Translations under genes and position numbers: made by a program
The notes under the pieces: model-generated
Seen by the model: the letters and a program-made list of their open reading frames with translations, nothing else
Databases searched by the model: none
Told to the model about the DNA's origin: nothing
Assembly: GCA_028554645.1 (NCBI GenBank)
Contig: JAQOOI010000068.1
Span: 62,001-126,000, forward strand
Length of the DNA stretch: 64,000 bases
Source: Omphalotus guepiniiformis
Lineage: Eukaryota; Basidiomycota; Agaricomycetes; Agaricales; Omphalotaceae
Direction of reading: 5' to 3'
Shown here: positions 34,767 to 46,605 of the stretch, one piece after another
Layout of the letters: the number at the start of each line of letters is the position of its first letter
Position numbering within the stretch: the first letter of the stretch is position 1

Positions 34767-36493
34767 CTAATCCCGATACCTGTTCTGCATGTCAATCTCT
34801 TCTATATCATCATTGGAAGAATTCGAGGGAGCCTTCCGATGACGATACTCCTTTTCTTGTTTGAATTGTCTGGGAAGTAATGCCAATCCCGCAAAGTATA
34901 GAACCGGGAGAAGCTACACGAAAGAAAATCAATGACATATTCTAGAAAGGCCAGCCAAAAAGTACTCACCACAACCCAGACATACCAAATGATATTGGCA
35001 CTGTTCATGATTTCTCCACGTCCAGTGGTCCTCGGCCACTCAGTTTTGTATCCAGTGCGAACTTGATAGAGAGCGAGCGCGATGATGAGGAGACCCAATA
35101 CGGCATGGAGGTAATTTTGCGGAGGGCGTCCCGCACTTTTCGGCTTTACCCAGTGAATAACAGCACCCAAGCCGCACTGAACGAGGTATAGGATGAATAT
35201 CGCTAGTCCCCATTTCTGATGATCAAGGTCAGAGGTACTCATCAATACGAACGCTCTAATAGTACCTTGTGGTCATCGTTGAATTGGGGTGCGCCGGCTT
35301 TGACAACAGCCTGCACACCCAGAGCGAAGCCGATGATGATAGTAGGTCCGGCTGGGAAGGAAGATAAGCAAATCGCTTACAACATATCGTCGTCCACTCA
35401 CAGACTACGAACTGTGCGATCCAGTGGCCAGTGAACCACACAGGAGTGAACGTCCTTAGATATCTTGCAAGCAGGGCGCCTGCGGGGAGGAAAAGCAGGA
35501 AACCAACAGTACAGAAGATAGCGTGTGCAACAATTAAGCGTTGATATGGAAGAAGAGGGAGGCTATCATCATCAGAAGATGACGAAGACGAAGAACCCGA
35601 AGAATCAGGTGTCGAGCCGTTTGACGATAGGGCTTTTGTGAGATCAAGTTGCGCATTGCCCATGTCATAGTGTTGCTGAAGGTCTGCATCTACGGCGTCA
35701 CTATTTGGATTCTGAAGACCGAAGGCCCAAATTAAGTTGACGGTGGTGGAACCATCCGACTTCAACGTGTACCCCGTCAGATTCAATCGAAAAGTGATAG
35801 AAGCCTTAGAGGAAAACATACCGGAATGGAAAATGCATACTGCCCGTCCCCGGACGTCTTACGTTTGATATTAGACACACTCCACGATCAAAACCAAAAG
35901 GAGACCTCACCGTGCTGACATTATTCAGTAGAGTAGCCACCCGAGGAGGGTTATCGACGACTGTAGGCTCTACTTCTGAAGGAGCCTGACGTTGGGAAAT
36001 AGTGAAACTGCCATCTGAGTTGGACCACATTATGACCATTGGAGTATTGCCCATTTGCCGTCCGAAGCCTCTGTCGAAGAGTTTTAGCGACCAGCCTACT
36101 TCCAAACAACCGAGTTCTCTCTCACATGCCCATCCATCCAGGTGTCCTCTTTCCAGTGCTTGACATAACATATTCTACTCTTTCGATAAGTAGCTGTCGA
36201 CAGAGCTTGTATAATCAGACTCACATTCTACTGTCGAGCCATTCAAGGTCGCAGCAATACACATGTACTAGGGCCTATGTGAGCCAAAAATAAGTTAAAC
36301 CCGACTCAACCTCAACTCACGTTAGAGCATGATGAATCCCCCGTCGCCGCCGTCGTTTGGCGCGATATCAGCCCCTGAGCAAGAAACGATGAATTAGTTG
36401 GTTCAGTCAAATCGCATTGCTCAACTTACTCACCTGAGAGGCAGAGGCGAGGTTCAATAGAGCTAACGATAGAATGGAGGTTAACACCTTCAT
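34767..36493 (-). CDS. DOMON-cytochrome b561 membrane protein
   Basis: Exons from the ATG at 36491-36493 to the TAG at 34767-34769. The signal peptide is MKVLTSILSLALLNLASASQ. The DOMON-like domain includes MCIAATLNGSTVE, STGKRTPGWMGIGFGRQM (Met is a candidate heme ligand) and NTPMVIMWSNSDGSF, ending near LTGYTLKSDGSTTVNLIW. A Ser-rich linker (SSGSSSSSSSDDDS) precedes the cytochrome b561 core: YQRLIVAHAIFCTVGFLLFL, FTGHWIAQFVV, TIIIGFALGVQAVV, LAIFILYLVQCGLGAVIHW, NYLHAVLGLLIIALALY and a last helix LLPVLYFAGLALL. Conserved His residues fall in helices 1-4 (AHAI, GHW, DDHK, IHW/YLH). Such proteins move electrons across a membrane; partner and direction are unknown. An apparent frame break at MHFPFR is resolved by a 58-nt GTAAGA...CTCTAAG intron. 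It is the intact relative of two relics at 44.8 and 53.1 kb. Confidence 0.85.
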
Positions 36494-36539
36494 GGTTGTG
36501 GACAAGTTACGACAGGGGTTAAAAAGTGAAACGTACCTC

Positions 36540-36665
36540 CAGGTTTTATATAGCCAACAGCCTCACTCTGATTGGTCCAATGGTCGTTACTTCGACACCT
36601 GTTCTTCCCGCAGCAGCAAGATCTAAGTCAAGAGGCGAAGAAGGCAACGTAACACACCTAATCCC
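36540..36665 (-). promoter_or_regulatory. Promoter of the b561 gene, copied at 44.8 kb
   Basis: On the minus strand a TATATAA box (GGCTATATAAAACCTGG, about 36540-36556) lies some 50 nt before the start codon. The preceding 110 nt (GCCTTCTTCGCCTCTTGAC, GTCGAAGTAACGACCATTGG, ACCAATCA) recur with few changes at 44793-44925 in front of the relic. There the TATA box has become CTATACATATAAAAA. Confidence 0.65.
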
Positions 36666-36960
36666 CTTTGAACTGATAAACTGACATGAGATGTAATTAA
36701 TGTTGATGGTGGAAGGTCGGGAATCATCAGCTTTCAGTCAGCTTCCCACGGAATCATTTCTGTTTTGAAAATTGAAACTCCCCGACAACCCCGCAACCCC
36801 ATTGCATAACAAAATGCTCGGCTGAAATGAATACTATTGTAACGACACCGTCTTCAGACTAAAAACCCGTTAAAATACAGATGTCTCTGCAGTGCTAAGC
36901 GCCCCAAATTCTGGCGACATTAAATACATGCATCTGCGCACGAAGAAACATTCACCGTGC

Positions 36961-39200
36961 CTATCTCCTCCACTTTTTCCTACGACCGACGGACTGCTCT
37001 TCAGCTCCGTTCACCGGTGTCCCACTGTCCAACCTGACCATTAAAGAAGTCTCAGCCGTCTGCCGTGGACGACCTTGACCTAGATCAGTATCTGGTGATG
37101 CTGAGCGTTTTTGTTTGGAGGCAGCTCCCTTGACTTTCAGTTCTAATCCAGCAGACGAATTACCCGATTGTCGCTGCGCAGCACCGTCTGATATCCCAGT
37201 ACTTCTTGAACTAGCTGGTGAAGGTGCCTTCGAGGTGCCAAGTCGACTCAGTAGTGAAGGTACAGCGTCTGATTCACCACCACCTTTCTTCGCCTTCTTT
37301 GGGGGTCGAGGTGATTCCGCATTGTTGGATTCATGCTTCCGAGATATAGCGCTGATATTGTCCGCAGGAGTGGAGACCGAAGCTAAATTGCCTCGACTTT
37401 GCCCGTTGGCTATTGGTGCCGATGGTAAGCGTGGTCCACCGACAGTAACAATTGATGATCTCGAAGCAATGGAAGATCTCGATGTTTGTCGTAGCTCAAT
37501 CTTTTTTGATGCTATAGACTGGTCACAAAAGGAATATCGTTGAAAACAAACGGAGATCAGATAAAAGAGGCCCACTGCGAACCCTCACGAGCTCTTGAAT
37601 GTCTTGATTTTGTCGGTCAGTGGACTTCTGGCCAATCTCTTGAATAGCATAGGTGATCTGCGATGACATTTTCCAACCTCTATCTAGGGCCTAAGAAGAG
37701 GATTAGTTGAAGGCTAGACTACTTGCGCGTACCCAGAGTAAAAAATCTTACGTAGAATATTGCTTGCAACAATAGAACACACGATTTGTGTGATTGTTCA
37801 TGGGACAAGTCAGATGTAGACAAGCACTACAAAAAGAGTGTGAGCGGCGAGTGAGGTACGTAAATGAAGACAGCCACCTCAAGACAAAACTGGGATACGC
37901 CGAGGATGCTCTGCACCAGTGATAGATCCTGCAGACATGCAGCTAACGTCTCAGCAAGATGATAAATAACCAAGCCTTGATCTTGGGTTGGAATTCTTTG
38001 AAGTACTGGCTTTCCGATAATCGGATGGTAGAATCTCAATAAATCCTCCGGTGCGCCCACTTTCTTGTCAATAATAAGGTCACTCATCAGGCTGAAGTAT
38101 GGGCGGGTATTCGACAGCGGCGCAAGTTTGTCGGCGGTATCTAGGTCAGCCACAAGAGATCTCTTGGCTTTTGCTATGACAGCTTGACATAGTGCGATTC
38201 CATGAGAAGATGGTTGACTGAAAGAGTTTAGTTGCAACACAATGTCTTTCAGGATAAATTGCACGTCTGCGTCTTCCAGTTTTGGTATTGCCTATAAACA
38301 AGTTGAATATCAGTGACCAGACGAATCCTTTCAGGTTTAAAAAAACGCACGATTGAAAGTCCTTGGATAAGAGTGTTTTCGGCTTCGCTGCCATGCGGGA
38401 TGTATTGCAGTAGATGCCCTTTCTTGAGTTCCCCAGATACAAAATTCAAAACGAGTGCTCGTAATCTGCTGTCTCGTATTGCTGACTCCTCATCACCGGC
38501 GGAAGTTTCGCGCGGTACTAGTTGATCACAAAGGACACTTAGAGTTACTTGAGAATCCATGTGTAGATGTTCGATAAGAGTCTTCCTGACTACGTTCACT
38601 TCGTTGGGCTCGTCTGTGTATTGAAAAAAAAACAAAATTTCCATAAAACCAGGGTGAAACGATTTGGACACAAGCGAATACAGACCACTTTGTAGCAGCT
38701 GAACTAAAACATCAGCATTCCTTTTAACCAACTTCTTCTCCTGTCTCGAGATAGCAGCAAGCGTTCGGTAGCCATCCATACGGACCTGTATACAACGACT
38801 ATGAGGAGACAATACCCGAACAGAAAATCAGAACTGTCATGCACCTGAGACGATTGATCTTCACATAGATCGTATACGGCGTTAATCGCATCCTCCTCGA
38901 GATCCGGAAAGTCTTGAAAGAATTCTGGAATATTGTTCGCAGCCAAGGATTTAGAACTCGTATTGGAAGAGTGGGTCGCATCAATAAGTTGTCTTAAAAC
39001 ATTGCGTCGCTAACAAAGGGTCAACCTTCGACCAACACGCGTACGATTCCGTAAATTAAAACTGACCAGAGCTCCAGTTTTATCTGAATTAGATTTCGCT
39101 CGTCGTAAGAGAGCTAGAATATATATTGACAGTCAAGTTTTTCGAAGCCGAGTAGGATACAGGAATACTGACAAGTCAAATTCTTGTAGGCGTCTTCCAT
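36961..39200 (-). CDS. API5: API5 (apoptosis inhibitor 5 / AAC-11) homologue
   Basis: Exons from the ATG at 39198-39200 (MEDAYKNLTS) to the TAG at 36961-36963. The joined N-terminus reads SLLRRAKSNSDKTGAL, RRNVLRQLIDATHSSN, then AANNIPEFFQDFPDLEEDAI and NAVYDLCEDQSSQVRMDGY. These are the diagnostic first HEAT-like helices of API5. Further alpha-helical repeats follow (VVRKTLIEHLHMDSQVTLSV; LVLNFVSGELKKGHLLQYIP; DVQFILKDIVLQLNSF; LVIYHLAETLAACLQDLSLV). The C-terminal 200 residues are disordered, with basic patches PRPPKKAKKGGG and a final GRRKKWRR that may be nuclear signals. Animal API5 is a nuclear HEAT/ARM-repeat protein with anti-apoptotic and mRNA-related roles. The fungal function is not established. 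Confidence 0.82.
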
Positions 39201-39582
39201 ACCTTGACTCTTGAGCTCGATGCTCTCAGTCAAGAAAAGAATGTGTCATGTGCGTATGGTAAGACCCTATACGCTAAGGTTAGGGCCTACAGGCTATTCT
39301 CCAGAAACACCCCATTCCAGCAACGTTCCTGGTTACTCTTGCTGCTTTGTATGCAAAAGGTTTGCAATCGATGACATGTGTAAAAACATTAATACACTAC
39401 ATACAAAATAGAAAGGGTCGAACAATGCATATGCTAATTTAAAAAAAGGTATCTCAATATGAAGGGGAAATATATGCGCATGCTGTTTCCGAAGGTAATC
39501 CTTGTCTCGTTACGAAAAACTAAATCGTCAAAATCAATGCGTTCATGAAAATGCTAGAGTGAATTCATCGCCACACTTTGGT
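39201..39582. other. Intergenic region
   Basis: This holds the API5 promoter and the 3' flank of the next minus-strand gene. AT-rich runs occur around 39395-39470. No gene is seen. Confidence 0.5.
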
Positions 39583-42500
39583 TCATGCAATATGATCAAT
39601 CCTCTGACGAGTATCTTCACTGTCCATGAAAAGCGCTTCAAACTCCTCCGGTGTCTGTCCAATCACACCAAAAGCATCTTGCAGTATTCGTCCAAGAACA
39701 TGCAGTTCCTGCGTCACGCCCTTCATCGTCATTGCATATGCAAAGAAGAGGAGCTGTCTTGATCCTTTGACATCGCGATTTCTGACCACCTCTAATCTAC
39801 GGATGGCGTCGACCTAGAAACAAGCAGTCGTTCAGGGGTGCTGGAACTCACTATAGCAGTTCACACTCACTAGTCGTTGTCGGGATTCTTCTGCAGGTGG
39901 AAGATACGGAGGTAACGGAGCTTTTAGCCTGAAAGCCGAAGCCAACGTTGAAAAGAATAGGATGATGTTGCCGACCATATCATGTCGTTCCTTATTCACG
40001 GGTATGATGAAGTCTTGTCGGACACTCTACGTAAAGAGAAACCCTCCGTATCAGAATGGGCGTTCTAGATTCACAGCTTTGAAATAAATACTTGCCGTAT
40101 ACCTATTGATCATACGATTAGTAGCGTAATGAAAACAAAAAAGTGAAAGACTCACCATTCCTCTCGAGTAGTAACACATCGCATGCTATGGAGCTTGTCA
40201 AGAATAGTCTGCAGACTCGTCAGGACCCCACGATACAGCTGGACTGGGAACGGTCCTTTCAATCGAGGTTCATGCTGTGTCTGAGCAAGCAGACCCTGAA
40301 GCTCAATCAACTTGATTTGTAAATGTAATTCCCTTCAGAAATGTCCATTAGCCCGAACAGATAGAAGAAGAAGCGGCCCTTAACAGCTTTCAACTAACAT
40401 AGCCATGAACTCTTCAATAGAATTATTCAATCGCGTACGTTGAAAAGACAACGATGACGAGTCTTCCGAAGATCGCTCATCTCCTTCTTCGTCCCGATAC
40501 TCCGGTGCAAACGAGTTGGACGCAACTAAGCGCGTGTACAGCCAACCCATGTTCAAACAGAACCTGCGAAAAAGCGCTGATGTCAGGACTAATGTCATAT
40601 CAATGAAGCGTTCCGTTTGTAGATACTCAACTCGCCGAGGGCTTTCCCAAGCTCCCGCCGAGCTTCTGCAGGCCACCAAAACCTCGAAACTATCGCAGCC
40701 CAAACAACACCAGCAATGACGGCGATTGCACGATGATACGCTACATGCGTCACTGAAAGATCTCTTTGACGAACATTGTAGCTGAATCCCGATCAGCCAG
40801 GCATGCGTAAGCAGACAAATATAGATCTTAGCAGTATAAGCAAGTGAGGTTGTATGTCAACAACACGAAGCGTGCAGAGGAAGCATACGCTGGTTTTGAA
40901 ACCAGATAATAGAAGCAGGGAATGGCAAAGAAAAATCCAAAAGCAGCCAACACGGGGGCGTTATCAGGGAAGAGGGAGTAAATGCCTACAGCTACAGTGG
41001 CGCCAACTCTTAATCGTCACAATCAGAACTGCGGAATGAGAAGACAAAGGACGTCATATGAAATCACATACAGTGTTCCCATAACACGATGAAGCCCAAG
41101 GAAATTTGTCTATCCAGGAGAGTCAGTCGGACCGAATGCGGGAGAAGAAACCGAAGAACACGTACAGCACCAATCGTTGGAGATATCACTACGAAGAACT
41201 TAATGAAAAATAAGAATCAATCAAACATCCCAGCGAGATGGCGCAAACAACTCACTGAAATCAACGCCCAATCCCCCCAATATTCCACAAACATCGGTCT
41301 AGTTGAATCAAAGAACGCAGGGGCAGCCAAGATAGCAGTTGCCATCCCAGCTTTTACAGCGTACTTCGTATCACGTTCGTTCATGCGTTTACCCAATGCC
41401 CACAACGTCTGTTTTATTCTGCCTATGAGTGTGAGATTCCTCCACGAAGGTGTCTGGATAGTATCCGGTGCATGAGGTTTTACTTTCGGGAATGAGGGGC
41501 GAGGACCACGTCTTTGCGAGTTAAGGTACTTAGCTATTATATTGAACGCCGTATGAGCTCCGGATTCTCGGAGATGTAAAAGAATCATTTACGCACAGAG
41601 TTTCTTTGTCAGTGTACCAGACTTTTTCCCTTCAGTTTTATGCCGTGCAGGCTTCCACAAACTCGTAATTCGTTCCCCAAACGCACGGAACACTCGACCA
41701 CACCAGCTGCGCCACGTCAAGTGCTGTTGTTCGACTGTGTATATCCTCTCCATGGCATCAACCAGCAGCACCATCTCCCTCGCAAACTCTTGCAATGTAA
41801 AGATAAAGCTGAGAACAGAAAGACTGTCATCGAAGTAACCGCGAGACTTCAAAGTACCATACGCACAAGTAGACCAAGAAAACATGTTCATGCTCGCCAT
41901 GTGTGAGGAAAGCATTTTCTGATCTTGCCATTGAGAGTACGTTGGTCGATCGATCCCCGGGAGTTGCTAGCGAATTTCTATCCAAAAACTGCGAAAATTG
42001 CGAAAGATGGGTCAAGTCGCTCTTTCTGTAGACCCTCAGAAGCGCATGATTCGAAGTGCTCTCAAACCGAAGCAGCGCCGCCTCTATCCCTTCGGCAAGC
42101 TCAGCAAACTCCTGCGGCTGGAATGCCCCGTTTCGTCTCCGATTGCGATGCTTTGGTTTCATTTGTGATTGTACGAACGACTCCCGTAGACGTTTGAGCG
42201 AGTTTGTGCACGTTGACTGTGAATGAAAGATATGTACTCGCGATGCGCTTCTGATCTAACAAAAAAACTCACTGAAAGAGCTTTCAACGGCGGTCCAAGA
42301 TCGTCGACCAGATCACCGAACATCGCAGCAGCAGCCTTGAGCAAAGCAGTCTCCTCATCGTCCTCTACAGCTGACTGAGGTATACCCACATCCACCAGCG
42401 TAGCAGTGTCTCCATTTTGCCCGGACTCAGGCTGCTTTTTACCCTTTTTCGAGCTTTTCGCTTTCCTCTCAACCACACCCGCCGTGGTGAGTTCATACTG

Positions 42501-44348
42501 CAATCTAGTCCCGCTTCTCAAGCCATTCAAATGCTGCGCCAACCGATTCAAGCTGTCCACGGTATCTTCATATGCCCCCTTCCTTCCGGTGTCTTGTCCC
42601 TGATGACCATAGCCATTACTCCGCATAGATCTTCTCCTACCACCCTCATCAGAACTCGGTGACTTGAACCCACCCCAAAAAATCCACTCGCTTCTCGCCT
42701 CCTTCAAGCTTTTCTTCAAGCTCGTGAAGCTCGCTTGATGACCCTCCACCGCTCTTTGAATCTTTCCGGAGCTGTGATTGTGCAGCGGCTCTTCAAGGAG
42801 AAACGTGTCGGTCAACATACTGAGTATCGTAGAGAATGAATCCAGAGTTTTGGTCATGTTCGACTGAAGGTTGGTGGTGGCGGACTGTGGCCAGACAAAA
42901 TAACAGACGAGATTCGATATTGTTGAACCACAAAGAATGATGAACGATACTTGTAAAAGGGTTTGTATTCCACCCTCCTTCACTAGACTGGAGGATTGTC
43001 ATGATTAGATGTATGGAGAACGATGAATGCGAACTCACACGACAAAGATGATAATTGCCATCATACTACAAGCTATGAAATTACCCCATCAATGCGAAGA
43101 ACTCCAGTGGCAAATTGAATACCATACCGGTGTTAAATTGAGGATTACCCTAGAGAGCGGTTCATAAATGCGAACGTTTCGATTGTCAGGGAGGGCTCAC
43201 CATGTAAACTTTCATCCACGCCAAGAAGCTCATGCCGACACCAATCCACACGATCGCAAGCGTATCAGCAAGCCATTCCCATCCAGGTTTAACATCCAGC
43301 CACCAGAACATTGACATACTGGACAAACAGATGAATGCCGAATAGAAAACTCCGAAGAGACAGAAAAAGTTGGCTTCAACCATCGCACCCATGGTTTTGG
43401 CGGGATTATAGTATACTGCACTGTAGACATGATCATGAGGATTAAAGACTGAAAGAAAATGTCAAATAGAAATTAGGCGTACACTGTTGCCACCATATGT
43501 CCACTAGGCAATGGCGTATGCTCTCCGGGGCCATAGGAGGTTAGATCACTTATAAATCCTGAAAGGTAGGGGGAGAATGTGAATAACGACCCAAGGAAGT
43601 ACGCTAATACGCATTTGAAGATATTACGGTAAAGTACGGGCACCGTAGAAAGGCGCTGCCAAAACGCGTACCACCTAGGTGGTGGTTCATCGTCTGCAGG
43701 TTGACTTCGCCCAGTCGAGACAGACTCGTCAGAGTCCGAATCAGAGTCCGAATCACTAGAATCATGTTCAGAGTCGGAAGCATCTCTGCTTGCCGCAGCA
43801 GAGGGGAAGTTATGAGGATCTTCTTCGACGACAGGAGATTGAATGTCCACCCCAAAGTAGGAATCAACCACGCTTCCCCGAGGAGTCGACGCCCCGCTTC
43901 CTCCAACGCTCTGCGCCCTTCTCATTGATATCCTCCGAGTAGGGGTGGCACTTGACAATTGTCCTTCATTCTCCATCAACTGCCCAAACACCGACCACTC
44001 ACGGGGCTGAGGCGTGTGTAATGCAGTGGGTACACGCTGAGTGGTTCTTCTACGGACCGGACTCGGATGGTACGATGACGCGCTGCGGGCAAGAGAAGGA
44101 CGACTGAATGAACCCGCAGGCATGGTAGTACCGAAAGAATTTAAACTAGTGGATACCCTTGGCGTAATGGGAAGCGTGCGAGACCTGGACTCCGAACTAG
44201 CATTGAATGAAGATTCGTTCGTGCTGCTCTCTGTTCCGGTTACATCGACACTTTGACTGGCGATGACAGAGGTGGCCGCAGGGGGGGTTGATTGAACGGA
44301 TAACCAAGATGAGCTTGGCTCAAGTTCTCTTGTACTATCTTGGGGCAT
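39583..44348 (-). CDS. Bre4-like / aromatic acid exporter-like (FUSC) membrane protein
   Basis: A large multi-exon gene from the ATG at 44346-44348 (MPQDSTRELEPSSSWLSVQS) to a stop at 39583-39585. The N-terminal 230 residues are Ser/Thr-rich and disordered, with an acidic SDSDSDSDSDESVS run. A first membrane block follows: YRNIFKCVLAYFLGSLFTF, VEANFFCLFGVFYSAFICLS, LADTLAIVWIGVGMSFLAW, CSMMAIIIFVV and TLLQVSFIILCGSTISNLVC. A long cytosolic helical region comes next, including MTKTLDSFSTILSMLTDTFL and a basic KSSKKGKKQ loop. The second membrane block includes KYAVKAGMATAILAAPAFFD, PVLAAFGFFFAIPCFYYLV and HRAIAVIAGVVWAAIVSRFW. The C-terminus (GSRQLLFFAYAMTMKGVTQEL) matches the DUF2421 end. Fungal members relate to brefeldin A sensitivity and plant/bacterial exporters; the substrate is unknown. 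More than ten introns. Confidence 0.8.
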
Positions 44349-44554
44349 CTTCGAGGAATAATAGCATCCAGGTCATGAATTATTGATGTTCCGAAGAATT
44401 ACTAGAAAGCCTCAGCAGCGAAGAAAGCCGTTTCTAGTGAAAGTAGGGGGAAGCAATTTGCCGGCAGGCAAAGTATACATTGTTGATTGACAATGCTCAC
44501 TACGGGTCTCAAGCGGTCTCAAAGCTCTAATTCTCGTCCAATCCATGCTCCAAA
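44349..44554. other. Boundary between conserved genes and duplicated region
   Basis: This is the upstream flank of the Bre4-like gene. Past about 44555 the sequence matches the kinase 3' ends at 48.9 and 59.4 kb, so the duplicated region begins here. Confidence 0.5.
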
Positions 44555-44790
44555 AATACTACTTAGGCTCTCGGAATTGCAAGTACACGAGTAACTCTGG
44601 CGAGCCCAATGTGTGGGTGCACGAATCATACGTTCGATTCAGAGAATCGTATCGTCAGCGCGAATTCGACACGAGAACGTAGTTTGACCCAACTTAGCCG
44701 CTTCACGATGAGCTCAAAGCGGGACACGACTTGATGATAGGTTGCTTGGAGGATGATTGTCCTGGGTCCATACATCTCATCTCATGCCAT
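44555..44790 (-). pseudogene. Kinase-like gene fragment (C-terminus and 3' flank only)
   Basis: The plus-strand words CTTAGGCTCTCGGAATTGCA, GCGAGCCCAATGTGTGGGTG, AACGTAGTTTGACCCAACTT and GATGAGCTCAAAGCGGGACA match, with scattered changes, the 3' flank and last exon of the two intact kinase genes (48924 and 59403 onward). Extra bases (ATTCAGAGAATCGTATCG, GCGAATTCGACACG) break the frame. The match stops near 44790, where the b561 promoter copy begins. It is a relic left by an earlier unit of the tandem array. Confidence 0.75.
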
Positions 44791-44792
44791 CA

Positions 44793-46270
44793 AAGGGTCC
44801 GGGGATTAGGTGCCTTCTTCGCCTCTTAACTAGATCTTACTGCTACGGGAAGAATAGGTGTCGAAGTAACGACCATCGAACCAATCAATGTGGGGATTGG
44901 CTATACATATAAAAACTGCACATTTACTTGTCCAAGAAGTAGAGCTGACAGTCGTCAATAACTCTCCACGTTTGGCTACTCTTCTGAATAATGTCCGCAC
45001 GGTGAGGTCTCCTTTTGGTTTTGATCGTGAAGCATGTCTTATACTATCAAAAAGCCCTCGAGAGATGGTCAGTATGCCTTTTTCATTCCGGCAAGTTTTC
45101 CTTTGAGGCTTGTATCACTTTTCGATTGAATCTGACGGGTACACGTTGAAGTCGGATGGCTCTACTATCGTCAACTTGGTTCGGAGCTTCGGTCTTCAAA
45201 TTCCAAATAGTGACGCCGAAGATACAGACCTTCAGCAACACTATGGCATGGGCAATGCGCAACTCGAGCTCACATGGGCAATGCGCAACTCGAGCTCACA
45301 AAAGCCCTTTCGTCAAACAGCTCGACACTTGATTCTTCAGGGTCTTCGTCTTCTTCATCATCTTTGGACGATAGCCTCCCTTTCCTTCCATACCAACACT
45401 TATTATTGCAGATGCTATCTTCTGTACTATTGGTTCCCTTCTTTTTCTCCCCGCAGGCGCCCTGCTTGCAAGATATCTCAGGACCTTCACTCCCATGTGG
45501 TTCACTGGCCACTGGATCGTACAGTTCGTATTCTGTGAGTGGAAGATGATATGTTGTGAGCGGTGTGCTCATCCTGCCTTCCAGCCGGACCTACTATCAT
45601 CATCGGCTTCGCTCTGGGTGTCCAGGCTGTTGTCAAAGCTGGCGCACCCCAATTCAGCGATGACCACAAGGTACTTTGATGAAGCGTTCATGCTGATATG
45701 AGTACCTTTGACCTTAATTTCCAGAGATGGGGACTACCAATTTTCATCTTGTACCTTGTTGAGTGCGGTTTGGGTGCTGTTATTCACTGGGTAAAGCCGA
45801 GAAGTGGGACGCCCTCCGCAAAATTACCTCCATGCCGTATTGGGTCTCCTCATCATTGCACTCGCTCTCTATCGAGTTCGCACTGGATATAAAACTGAGT
45901 GGCCGAGGACCACTGGACGTGGAGAGATCATGGATAGTGCCAATATCATTTGGTATGTCCGGGTTGTGGTGAGTATAGTACTCTTTTGTTGGTCTTTCCA
46001 GAATATGCTAGGGATTATAGCTTCTCCTGGTTCTGTACTTTGCGGGCTTAGCATTACTTCCCAGACAGTTCAAACAAGAAAAGGAGTATCGACACCGGAA
46101 GGCTCCCCCGAATGCGTCCAATTATGGAACAGAAGAGATAGGCTTGCAGAACGGCTTTACTCGCTTCGATTTCGCTCTATGGTTAGTAGGCACTGCCTTG
46201 CACGTTTGTTTCAGCTCTATTGTAGATGTAAGATGATGGTACGGACTGTGGACTTGAACCTTCCCACCAT
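44793..46270 (+). pseudogene. Cytochrome b561 gene relic A
   Basis: This is a decayed copy of the gene at 34.8-36.5 kb in opposite orientation. It keeps the promoter (44793-44925), then jumps from the TATA region straight to the middle of the DOMON domain (GAAGTAGAGCTGACAGTCGT at about 44936). The signal peptide and first exons, about 550 bp, are therefore missing. The 58-nt intron donor is destroyed (ATCAAAAAGCCCTC in place of ATCAAACGTAAGAC) and a 26-bp tandem duplication at 45248-45299 shifts the frame. The b561 core is still readable in pieces (LYLVECGLGAVIHWVKPR; LHAVLGLLIIALALYRVRTG; GLALLPRQFKQEKEYRH). Loss of start, signal peptide and frame argues for a pseudogene. Confidence 0.85.
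45248..45299 (+). repeat. 26-bp tandem duplication inside relic A
   Basis: The 26-bp unit beginning ATGGGCAATGCGCAACTC occurs twice back to back (45248-45273 and 45274-45299). The intact gene and relic B have it once. Because 26 is not a multiple of three it breaks the frame. Confidence 0.92.
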
Positions 46271-46605
46271 TGTGCTGCTATAGTCCTTGTTTATATAAAC
46301 TGTCCCTAGTCTAGTATATCGCATTTAAAGAATGAGAACGAATTGTTCCTCTTCACTATTCGAAGCATCTGTGGAGTTGACGGAGGTTTCGCGAGTATCA
46401 ACTATCTTACCAATGACGGGAGGCAACTCATCTAAGTTCGGTGTCGACTCAAAGTCAACGACCCAGAGCTCACGCTCACATGATCGTATTCGATGACTCA
46501 TCAATGACAAGCTTAAGTATCCCCTTGACTTTCTTCTCATAAAACACCATTGGATTCTTGAAATTTCACGAAGAGTTGGTGTTCTTGAACATAAACTTCT
46601 TACTG

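Noticed and set aside
35816..35830. Apparent frameshift in the intact b561 gene at MHFPFR/YVFL
   Set aside because: A 58-nt GT-AG intron removes the segment and restores the frame, so the gene is not broken there.
36174..36235. Apparent stop after NGSTVE in the b561 gene
   Set aside because: Using the GAAAGAG acceptor instead of the next AG three bases downstream joins the exons without a stop.
41089..41475. Plus-strand open frame opposite the Bre4-like gene
   Set aside because: The minus strand encodes conserved membrane helices here; the plus frame has no homologous look and no splice context.
46230..46275. GGTTCAAGTCC-like tRNA B-box on the minus strand in the b561 relic
   Set aside because: No pairing T-stem, no A-box at a proper distance and no cloverleaf; the same sequence lies in the duplicated relic at 54.05 kb.
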